Below are positions 39,001 to 47,300 of a stretch of DNA of 64,000 bases, one piece after another (the stretch's first letter is position 1; every line of letters starts with the position of its first letter). A model generated the notes under the pieces. The model saw only the letters and a program-made list of their open reading frames with translations. It searched no databases and had not been told where the DNA came from. Made by a program: the position numbers and the translations under genes. This stretch comes from Paenibacillus sp. SYP-B3998 (GTDB lineage: Bacteria > Bacillota > Bacilli > Paenibacillales > NBRC-103111). The stretch covers positions 62,001 to 126,000 of the forward strand of contig NZ_JAAIKC010000012.1 in NCBI RefSeq assembly GCF_010820665.1, in the 5' to 3' direction.

Positions 39001-42000
39001 TGCTTCGTTGCCATCTCACCGGCCATTCTTCCCATCTCGATATAGGTTACACCCGGCAAAACTTTCTTATTATTTATGATATGATCCAATAGAAAAAATT
39101 CTTCTCCTGACAGTGTTGTTGTATATTTCTGCTCCATGAAATCCGATGTATTACGATCAATTAAGGGATGGAGTTTGTCAACAACCGCTTTTCCTTCTAC
39201 TAATGCAATTGTCTTTGCTTCTGTTTCAACCTTCCAGTATTTTTCTTTAGCAAATGGATAGGTTGGCAGACTAACGCGACGTGGCTTACCCATATGATCA
39301 TAAAGCAAACCCCAATCCAACTGAAATCCTTTTACCCATAACATTGCTAGTTTCTGTATTTTGCCCTTTGTGATCCATTTTCTTATTAACTCGTTTGAAT
39401 CTTCATCCTTTTCAAATAATGGAATGGCTTCTAGTGGTTGCTTAGCCTTTTTCTCAAAACAATTATCTATTTTCACCTTACCTTCCATATATGCCTCTAA
39501 TTTTTGCATTAAATCATCGATATCCTTTACGACAAATATAATCCGACTATCCATCGCTTCACGGCCAACTTGTAAGGTATATGCTATATTTTTTATATGA
39601 TTGTGACGGTTATTATGACTTTGCAGAAATCGAAGGAGTTCGATCGCATATTCTTTAAGACGATCCTCATTTTTTGCGGATAACGGAATTAAGTAGGAAT
39701 CATTAGGATTAGATTCTGAGAGACTTCCTAATCCATTCGTCTCTGTATACTTCTCAAATATAGCATGCGCGTTTGTCCCTCCTATTCCGAATGAGCTCAA
39801 CGCCGCCCGATGAGGAATAGGTTGATCTCCCAAGTCCTTTAGTTCATCTACCACATAAAATGGAGAATGACTAAAATCGATTTCCTGATTTGATTCCTTA
39901 AAATTAAGAGTTGGAGGAATCTGATTATTATAGAAACTTAATGCGACCTTAATACTTCCAGCTAGACCTGCAGCAGTATCCAAATGTCCGATATTCGTTT
40001 TTACAGATCCTATCCCGCAAAACTGCTTTTTCATTGTGTATTTCTTATAGATGTGACTAAGCGCAGAAATTTCTATCGGGTCGCCTAATTTCGTGCCCGT
40101 TCCATGTGCTTCTACGTAACCAATGGTTTCAGGATCAATCTTCGTCGATTCCAACACCCTCTGAATGACTTCTGCCTGACCTTTAGTACTCGGAGCATAA
40201 AATCCAACTTTATCTGATCCATCGTTATTGATATGAATACCTCTTAGCAGAGCATAAATGTTATCACCGTCATTTATCGCATTTATCGCATTTTTCAGTA
40301 CGATTACCGCGACTCCTTCTCCTCCCACCATCCCATCGGCTGAAGAGTCAAAAGCTTTTAAATGCCCATCACTTGAAAAATTCAATCCGGGTAGATGGAC
40401 ATATCCTGCATTTGTAGTGGCATGTATAGTCGATGCCCCAACTAAAGCGTACTCCACCTCTCCTGATCGCAGGCTTTGATACGCTGAATATAATCCTACT
40501 AAAGAGGAAGAACAATTCGAATGTACAGAGAAGCTCGGTCCTCTTAGTCCTAATTGGTAGGATATCATTGTCGGAATTGTCCCGTCTTGACCTAATATCC
40601 ATGTTACATAGCTATTTGCATCCTCCAAAACAGTAACCTTTTGTGAATCATTTGGCGCTTGGTAGAAGTTGTTGCTTGAGGACATATATACGGCTGTGTT
40701 CGGTATTTCCTTTGAAATATATCCAGCATCCTCTATTGCTTTCCATGAATTAAGCAATAAGAGCCTCATCTGCGGATCCATGAACTCCGCATCCTTTGGT
40801 GATATTTTAAAAAACTCAGGATCAAATAACTCTTTTCCTTCAATTGTTAATTGAATGGGCACATAGTTGGGATTCTCTATCATTTCTTTAGGTATGTTTA
40901 ACTCTTTCAGCTCTTCTGGGGAAAGATGTTTGACACTTTCTTTCCCTGCCCGTAAGTTTTGCCAGAATTCATTGTAGTTATTTGCTTCAGGGAATTGGCA
41001 TGATATTCCAATGATTGCTACACTATCTTCATAGTACTCAGGGTATGATGTTATTTTGTTTTCCTTCTTGTAATCGTTTACGTTTTGATTTTTCTCTTCA
41101 TAGGTGAAACGATCCTGATTTTTTGATTCCGAAATATATTTACTGATGTCTCTGATATTAGAGTATTCGAATATTGTAGTTACCTTTATATCACAGTCCA
41201 ACTTCTGGCTGATTCTTTCCGCTACAGTAACCGCGGTGAAAGAGTCTCCTCCTACTTCAAAAAAACCGTCTGCAATGTTTATTTCATCAACGCCAATAAC
41301 ATCTTTCCATATCTCAACGATTATATTTTCTGTCTCAGACGCAGTGATATCGTTTTTTTCTTTAATCGGTTGAGTAACTTTACGTTTGGACAGCTCTAAT
41401 CTGTTTACTTTTCCGTTTGGTGTTAAGGGTATGGATTCAAGCTCTGTAAACACACTTGGAACCATATGAACCGGAAGCCATTTTTTCAAATAACTACGTA
41501 ACTCTTTGGTATCGAGATTATTTTTTTTGTGACTCTGATCTTTGCACACATAAAACGCTCTTAGCTGCTTATTCTCATGATGTTCATTTATTACGACTGT
41601 ACTTTCTTGAATTCCCGGAAACATGTTCAATCTCGTTTCAATTTCATCAAATTCTATTCGAAATCCGTGCAGCTTAACCTGATTATCGATACGTCCCAGA
41701 AATTCTATCTCACCGCAAGCCAGCCATCTTGCTGAATCTCCTGTCTTGTAAAGCTTTGTCCCAGGATGAAAAGGATTGTCTATAAACCGCTCCTCTGTAA
41801 GCTCAGGTAAATTTAGATATCCCCGAGCTAACCCATCACCTGCTATATATAGCTCTCCTACAACACTAATCGGGACCGGCATCATGTGTTTATTTAGGAT
41901 ATAAATTTGTGTATTAGCAATAGGTTTTCCTATAGTGATAGGTTCATTTCTCTTGATCTGTTTAATGGTTGACCAAATAGTCGTTTCCGTGGGGCCAAAC

Positions 42001-44357
42001 ATATTCCATACTTCACTGTGTGTTTCAGTAAAATACTGTTTTAACCTTTCCGGAAGGGCTTCTCCTCCACAGAGAATTTTGATTCTCTCTTCATTCCTCC
42101 AGCCGATCAGATAAAGTGCCGTCCAAGTGGCGGGAGTCGCTTGCATAATTGTCGGTTTAATGGTTTGAATTTCCTGTTTAAGCCTTTCAACGTTTTTCTG
42201 CTTGGCTGTACTGCAGATATAACATTCTGCTCCTTTGATCAAGGGCAAATACAATTCCAAGCCAGCAATATCAAAACAATAGGTTGTGACTGCGAATAAT
42301 TTATCTTCAGATGTTAAGCCTGGTTCATTCCCCATTGTTAGTAAAAAATTGGTCAATGCTGAATGTGGAATCATAACTCCTTTTGGATTCCCTGTACTTC
42401 CAGACGTATATAACACATAGGCTAAGTTATCTGGTCCCACTTCTCTTTTCAATTGCTCCTGTTGGGACACCGTTTGTTCAATTGTATCCCAATAAGTATC
42501 CAAAGGAATTGCTTTGACGTTATCTCCTAACAAGTCTTTCATTTTAGTCATTAGAGTCAACTGACTTAAAACAATGGATACTTTGCTATCCTGGATCATG
42601 TACGCTAAGCGTTCAGTCGGATACTCAGGATCTAAGGGTACATATGCACCGCCTGCTTTAAGAATCCCCAACAAGCCTACAATCATATGTAATGACCGTT
42701 CTACACTTATTCCTACTAGGCTATCAGGCTTCACACCTTGTTTCTGCAGGTAGATTGCCAATTTTGTGCTTCTGTCATCCAATTCCCGGTAGGTTAACGA
42801 TTCGTTTTCATAACTAACAGCTACCGCTTCGGGGGTCTTCTTCACCTGTTCTTCGAATAATTGTTGTACACATTTATCCTTCGAATACTCTCTCTCTGTT
42901 GCATTCCAATCAATAAGTATCGTTTTCTCTTCTTCTGCTGAAAGCAGCGGATATTCTTTGGGGGTCAATTCCGGATTCTTGATAACTCCTTCTGTTAATC
43001 TAACAAAATTTTCGCTAATCCGATTGATAGTGGAAGTATGATATAGGTTAGGATTGTATTTCATATTTAAGAGGAACTCATTTTCACGTTCAAAAACTTC
43101 TAATGTAAGTTCATATTCTCCTTCTTGATGGATCTCTTCTAAAAGCTCTATATGAAGAGTGTTTTGGTAATGACTGAGCTCTGGCAAACTGTTGGATGGA
43201 ATGAAATTTTGATAAAAATAGCCAACTTGGAATACAGGAGAGTTCAATAGCGTTCGTGGTAAGTTCAATTCTTTTACGATGGCAGGAAACGGATAATCTG
43301 CATGATCCATTCCGTCAAGCATCGACAACTGCAATTGTTTGATAAACTGCAAAAAATGTTGAGTTTCTTCGATTCGGCTTCGTATTGGAATCATATTGAT
43401 AAAATAGCCAATTAAAGATTCAAATCGATCAGCAGGTCTTCCCGAACTCGCCATCCCAACAATAATATCATCCTGGTTTGAATATTGATGCAGCAGAACT
43501 TTCAAAATACCTAGAAAAAAAGTAGGTAAACTAATTCGTTGTAACTTAGAAAAAGATTTAATCTTATTAGTTAGTTCAGATGGAATGAAAACACGATGTG
43601 TCTCTCCTTTAAAAGCTGTTTGTGAATGACGCGTGCGATCTGTAGGGAGCTCTAAATTCGGCAAAACTCCTGATAACTGTTGTTTCCAATAAGCGCGATG
43701 TTCTTCCCCTCTCTTGCTTGACAGCATCTCTTGTTCCCAATCAATAAAATCATTGTAGGTTGAAGAGGAGGAATTCCTTATTAATGGAATACCCCTAGTG
43801 AGATCAAGATAGGCATCCAATAATGGCTTTAATAATATGGCTATAGAGATACCATCAAAAATAATATGATGGACATTAATTAACACAATATGCTCTTCCT
43901 CTAATCCCTTGAATAAATGAACACGCATTAATGGACCTTTATTTAGGGAAAAAGGCTCACTTGCTATTTTTTTAATGTAAGGAAGTATGTCTTCACTTTT
44001 AAGATTAGAAATATCTTCTTTATCGAAATAAAGTGCTTGCGACTGCTGAATAATTTGATAGGGAATTCCATTTTCTTCTTCTATCACTGTTTTTAAAATC
44101 GGATTTTGCTCTACAATATAATGAAGAGCTTGCTTAAATAAATCAACATCAATTCTCTCGCGAATTCGGAAGCAAATTGGAAGATTGTACGCACTCATTC
44201 CAGGAGAAACCTTCTCCAGTACCCATAACCCTTTCTGACCTTCGGATAACGGCTTCCTATTAAAAGATTGATACTTAAGCTCGTGAAGTTTTTTAAGTAA
44301 TTCAGTTGTTGATAATTCGCCTTCTTTATAATTGATTAAAATATCTTTAGCTATCAT
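33060..44357 (-). CDS. Hybrid NRPS/trans-AT PKS with terminal thioesterase
   Basis: 3765 residues. Order: short helical N-terminal docking segment (1-30); condensation (about 35-470, HHIIFDG at 163-169); adenylation (about 495-985, YTSGSTGNPKG about 650, A10 NGKVNR about 977). The specificity residues read about DILQCGMIWK, close to glycine codes. Next come PCP (GGDS about 1034); KS (about 1112-1540, Cys 1282, EAHGTGT, NIGH); DH (His 1759); KR (TGGMSGLG about 2249, Ser/Tyr/Asn about 2390); ACP (YGFDS about 2540); KS (about 2657-3085, Cys 2819); ACP (Ser 3327); and TE (about 3450-3750, GLSLGG Ser 3536, His in ASNHLTLL). The DH is odd: HxxxG has Asn for Gly, and the catalytic Asp is Glu (HPSLLE, about 1929). 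There is no AT. The start overlaps the previous stop (ATGA). The TE makes this the release end of the line. Confidence 0.94.
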   Translation of the reverse strand: MIAKDILINYKEGELSTTELLKKLHELKYQSFNRKPLSEGQKGLWVLEKVSPGMSAYNLPICFRIRERIDVDLFKQALHYIVEQNPILKTVIEEENGIPYQIIQQSQALYFDKEDISNLKSEDILPYIKKIASEPFSLNKGPLMRVHLFKGLEEEHIVLINVHHIIFDGISIAILLKPLLDAYLDLTRGIPLIRNSSSSTYNDFIDWEQEMLSSKRGEEHRAYWKQQLSGVLPNLELPTDRTRHSQTAFKGETHRVFIPSELTNKIKSFSKLQRISLPTFFLGILKVLLHQYSNQDDIIVGMASSGRPADRFESLIGYFINMIPIRSRIEETQHFLQFIKQLQLSMLDGMDHADYPFPAIVKELNLPRTLLNSPVFQVGYFYQNFIPSNSLPELSHYQNTLHIELLEEIHQEGEYELTLEVFERENEFLLNMKYNPNLYHTSTINRISENFVRLTEGVIKNPELTPKEYPLLSAEEEKTILIDWNATEREYSKDKCVQQLFEEQVKKTPEAVAVSYENESLTYRELDDRSTKLAIYLQKQGVKPDSLVGISVERSLHMIVGLLGILKAGGAYVPLDPEYPTERLAYMIQDSKVSIVLSQLTLMTKMKDLLGDNVKAIPLDTYWDTIEQTVSQQEQLKREVGPDNLAYVLYTSGSTGNPKGVMIPHSALTNFLLTMGNEPGLTSEDKLFAVTTYCFDIAGLELYLPLIKGAECYICSTAKQKNVERLKQEIQTIKPTIMQATPATWTALYLIGWRNEERIKILCGGEALPERLKQYFTETHSEVWNMFGPTETTIWSTIKQIKRNEPITIGKPIANTQIYILNKHMMPVPISVVGELYIAGDGLARGYLNLPELTEERFIDNPFHPGTKLYKTGDSARWLACGEIEFLGRIDNQVKLHGFRIEFDEIETRLNMFPGIQESTVVINEHHENKQLRAFYVCKDQSHKKNNLDTKELRSYLKKWLPVHMVPSVFTELESIPLTPNGKVNRLELSKRKVTQPIKEKNDITASETENIIVEIWKDVIGVDEINIADGFFEVGGDSFTAVTVAERISQKLDCDIKVTTIFEYSNIRDISKYISESKNQDRFTYEEKNQNVNDYKKENKITSYPEYYEDSVAIIGISCQFPEANNYNEFWQNLRAGKESVKHLSPEELKELNIPKEMIENPNYVPIQLTIEGKELFDPEFFKISPKDAEFMDPQMRLLLLNSWKAIEDAGYISKEIPNTAVYMSSSNNFYQAPNDSQKVTVLEDANSYVTWILGQDGTIPTMISYQLGLRGPSFSVHSNCSSSLVGLYSAYQSLRSGEVEYALVGASTIHATTNAGYVHLPGLNFSSDGHLKAFDSSADGMVGGEGVAVIVLKNAINAINDGDNIYALLRGIHINNDGSDKVGFYAPSTKGQAEVIQRVLESTKIDPETIGYVEAHGTGTKLGDPIEISALSHIYKKYTMKKQFCGIGSVKTNIGHLDTAAGLAGSIKVALSFYNNQIPPTLNFKESNQEIDFSHSPFYVVDELKDLGDQPIPHRAALSSFGIGGTNAHAIFEKYTETNGLGSLSESNPNDSYLIPLSAKNEDRLKEYAIELLRFLQSHNNRHNHIKNIAYTLQVGREAMDSRIIFVVKDIDDLMQKLEAYMEGKVKIDNCFEKKAKQPLEAIPLFEKDEDSNELIRKWITKGKIQKLAMLWVKGFQLDWGLLYDHMGKPRRVSLPTYPFAKEKYWKVETEAKTIALVEGKAVVDKLHPLIDRNTSDFMEQKYTTTLSGEEFFLLDHIINNKKVLPGVTYIEMGRMAGEMATKQKIHKIKNIIWARPIIVDESREVDIVLYPHENEIEYKVRTVENGQKVIHSQGKLEYVNGTSTKKETSKLHETIDIEACKERCNGYISHTEFYESDAGSVYQYGATFRPIKEIYFNDSEAISRIELPLGRDSDFSKFTLHPSLLEGCLQTVVGLMKAKDPSPFMPFSIDEIEIINTFPKQCYVYATLADRESDKADATKFNIKLFDPQGQLLAAIKNYSIRTITTASETVSSKSEGLDTVYYHSSWEKANIEELPEDPLGTLLIFDDSVETRDRLKTDNPIILVKPGETYKDYQNNSYEINPMQQDDYRKLLADLRKKNIIPNKIVHMWSRNTSSNEIENLMQKGIYSLFYLTRSLMEETPNEKVKVLVIYKDEAHISSALSGAISGFAKTLRIEHPKFFFKIIQQKSESTHLKDILLSEFEAEDGDEICYTDEGRFIKRLREDDIETETADKPIPYRNNGVYLITGGMSGLGLILAKYLARTLKARLVLVGRSNLDDDKKAAIADLESLGSEVFYLKADVSIREDVEKMLIQTLSRFNALHGIIHCAGIINDNLIMNKTYEEMKAVLSPKVNGTIFLDEASREESLDFFILFSSISHLGNAGQSDYAYANSFLNYYAEYREKLHRWNKCSGKTVSINWPIWEEGGMRISEASLKLLKTIKGIHPVSIEVGLNALEKALLQKHSQIMVYHGDPIKIRQSTEFRNIEAEPKRTITHQPLLETDDKALFENVKNFLVKTASSLLKIQEVDIDRDMVQYGFDSISNTEFSNKINDHYHLDVMPTIFFELDQPTIRSLAHHLCGKYAKSLSIYYQKDIMARTDLPKSNKGVTTNPVLRSRSSEEEDIIRTDGFKTPSRFSYPETKDAEYQRDRIDDEPIAIIGMNGIFPQSENLDEFWKNLEEEKNLITEIPQDRFDWKAFDDPKVKWGGFMKEVDKFDAAFFGISAREAEVMDPQHRLFLQVAWSTIEDAGYKPSDLSGSKTGIFVGIGTQDYSQIMDKHLVEHNPYALTGRTPFMLVNRISSMLNLHGPSEPIDTACSSSLVAIHKAVESIQRGSCQMAIAGGVNVILTPSVHLAFSAAGMLSDNGQCKVFDKEANGTVRSEGVGAILLKRMSDAISDGDHIYALITSSAENHKGKSASLTAPSANAQSDLLVEVYQKAKIDPTTISYIETHSTGTKLGDPIEVTGLKNAFSELYRKNGISSIQPHCAIGSLKTNTGHLETAAGIGAVIKVLLSMKNEKLLSTLHFKELNPYISLNNSPFYINEKIKPWNRIEKDIPRRAGVSAFGFGGVNAHIMLEEHIAKNNERPRMMVTTENPAIIVLSANNEERLTEQAKLLLDAVEKRQFKDEDLSNIAYTLQVGREALDERLALTAASIDELTEKLSEFIQKNNVFSNTVQRGQAKKSNDVVALLAKDEAMDDVIEVWIKKGEYNKLLSLWVRGLIIDWNRLYNNSKPQRISLPTYPFERKRHWIAIQDKNLPEAVQEESRQSAKINKTVNRGTNDSQFQELNRTSTKNIVLHLFSSLLSIDASEIDVDQSVAQLGVDSIILTQLLQQLQVMDPSIDFETLYHCKTINEVMDVISTPEDQIKEESNGEPVSEKDSLRNDREDSSGITNTNENVDESTNDIQPQVSVEAEKKYDDIHPIISSAKNEQAILDKSKNGTPSNTLLSEYPELIRLNKAFQKRPVFWFHGGFGGVEVYRLIAQKIQRPFYGIQARGYMSDHEPIQGIEAMASYYVRIIQSVQPEGPYDFGGLSLGGMIAYEVARQMQEMGQVVNSIIMLESIYVDETMKNNWLAIPTLNLKKDRMLRAINLLLAFSSTEELVLIPESELNLDVSDEAFLEQLVMLAGKKGSTKSANQLRKSIIQLEKILNTLDMGTTVYDVIPLADPSSVQCYYFCNPTGSLFGEHESYFRLVDKGRVYDYRSFSEKWKEKLPALNTLKVDASNHLTLLTEPKSQEIITRFCETLYSDEQLTDEYLKSLSID

Positions 44358-47300
44358 ATCCTACCAACTCCTACGCTTTTTTCTACTTCATCAAGATCTA
44401 TCATTCCCCGGACATATTTCTCCATAGCTTCGATGACTTCTTTATCCTTGTATTCGCTCTTATTTAAAGCGGATTTTCCAATCTTGTTCTCTTTATCGTG
44501 AAGATGGCTACCAATAGGATCAGTTTCTAGTTTTTCGATCAGGTAAGTCGTTAATGAACTAATCGTCGGGTATTGTAGTAAGTCTCGACCTGAAATACTG
44601 AACTGAAAATGTTTTTCAAAATCTCGAATAAATTGCATGATAAGAATAGAATCTACTCCATAGTCTTGAATATATTTATTCAATTTAATCTCTTCTTTAG
44701 GAATATCCAGTTTCCCTGAAAAAAAGTTTACTATATATCCCTCTATCATTTGTTGTGTTGATTTGCCGGTGTTTGCATTTAGCAGATCTTTTTCATTAAC
44801 CCATTCATCTTTTTCTGTTGTTATCCAATAACGCTCATTTTTAAAAGGATACGTTGGTAGAGAAATTCTCCGACCATCTTCCGTCTCATATAAAGATTCC
44901 CATGTCATTTTGCCACCTTTGGTCCAGTGCATGGCTATTATTTCGAGATTGTTTTTCTTAACAAACTCTTGCAACAGTGCTTCTTCATATTTAATAGATG
45001 ACAAAGCTTGCGCTTTTAAATAACCGTCCTCTACGTTCCCGGTAAAAAAGGGGACAGAGCTCTCTATCTCATTTTTAGCTTGAACAGAATTTAAATAGTT
45101 ATTCATAGCCTGAATAAGCTCATCTTTACTCGTTGCCACGATTGCCAATCGGCATGCCATAGCCTCCCGTCCTACTTGAAGCGTATAGGCAATATCAGAC
45201 AATAAAATCTTGTCATTACATTCGATGTATTCGAGTAGCTTTTTTACAACTACCTGCAATCGCTCATTATCCGTAGCTGAAAATATAAAAATCCGGCTTT
45301 GATGAATAGATTTATGTTTATTCCTTTCCTCCGGGGGTTTAATGTACTCTTCAATGACAGCAAATGCATTTGTTCCACTATTCGCTGAAGTACTAATCGC
45401 CCCTAGTCTTGGTTGATTTTTTTGCCTTGTCCATGGTTGATCGCTTGTACTTGCTATAAATGGAGTTTTAGAAAAATCAATATTTTCGTTACTATTTTTA
45501 TAGTTATGCAATCCTAGAATAGTTTGTTCTTTCATTGCCATCAACATGGTTAATAAACTGACTATTCCTGAAGCAGCAAAGGTATGTCCGATTAATGGTT
45601 TTATAGAACCGATAGAACAATACTGCTCGTTTGAATATTTACTAAATGCTTTTCTTAATCCGTCTATTTCCGCAGCATCTCCTAGTTTAGTACCCACGCT
45701 ACTTGCAATCGTATATTGGATGTTTAATGGGTCAATTTGATATTTATCAAATGTATTATTTATCAATTCTGCTTGCCTTAATGGATTTGGTGACATTATT
45801 CCATGGCCTTTGCCGTTATAATTGACCCCGCTTCCTTTAATACATCCATATATCTGGTCTTTATCACGAATTGCCTTTGATAAAGGCTTCAACAAAACAA
45901 CTGCAACTGCTTCACTAGGCACTAAACCGTCAGCACGATCATCAAATACATAAGACTTCCCGGTAGGAGAGAGTAAATCGAGCATACTCATACCTACATG
46001 TACCATTGGAGAAACGAACAAGTTTATCCCTCCAACTAAAGCCATTTCACAATCATCGTGACGTAAGGCCTGACATGCTTGATGTAATGCAACTAGACCG
46101 GAAGAACATGATGCGGTTATCGATAAATTTGGCCCCGTTAAATCTAAAGCATATGCAATACGAGCAGATAAGACAGCATTTTGATTGCTGTAAAACTGTC
46201 CCTCTTGCCTCACCATAAATCCATATTCACCTTCTTCAATACCGACATACACGCCACACGATTTCCCTTTGATTAGCTCGCCCATATACCCTGCATCCTC
46301 TAACGCATGCCAAGCTTCTTCTAAAAACAATCGCTGGCATGGATCCATGATATGGGCTTCCTTAGGAGATATTTTAAAAAATAAAGGATCAAATCGATCT
46401 ATATTTGTAAGAAATCCCCCCCATTTAGAATTGCTTTTTCCTATTTCATTATGAGAATCTCCGTAATACTCTCGCCAATCCCAACGATCTTTCGGAACTT
46501 CTGTAATACATTCTTTTCTATCCTTCAGATTGTTCCAAAGACTCTCCACCGTGTCCGCTTGGGGGAATCTTCCGCTGATCCCTATAATTGCAATGGGTTC
46601 AGATATTTTTTCAAAAGGATTGTTTATTATGTCTCTGTCTAATCCGTTTTTTTCTTCTTTTTGCGTCTCTGGGTGGAGAGAGGCTTGCGGGGTATTTTTT
46701 TCTGTTTTTTCATTATAAAATTGTTCTATTGTTTCTTTGTGGTCCAACATAAAGTATTCTATTATTTTTCCTATCGTTGAATACCCTAATAACGATGAAG
46801 GCGTTATATCAATCCCGTAGAAATCTGCTATCATTCCGGCAAATTCAAATAAATTGATGGAGTCAAATCCGTATTCGATCAAATGTTCTTCAACATCCAA
46901 TTTCTCGACCGGCAAATTATGCAATTTGCTTATCATTTCTTTTAGATCCCGTTCCACGAACTGTTCAATGGCGAATCCTTGCATTTCTTTTGGTTGAACT
47001 CTACTTATGTCGGAGTTGCCTGTATCAACCCGAACTGTTTTCGTAGTCTGTTCCCGGTTTAATCTTAAAAACCGATATACCATGCTCTTTTGTCCTACCA
47101 TTACAAGGTGCTGCGTTTGGGGTTGCGTTAAAATCTTTTCAAATATTGATACTCCTTCTTCTGTTTCCAAATAACGTTGGCCACTTGACTTTAAATACAT
47201 TTCGTTATCATCTTGGGCTAATCCCATACCTCCGTCTCGCCATAACGGCCAATTGACAACTACCGTCTTACTTAATACTTCCTTTTGATCTTCCAACTTA

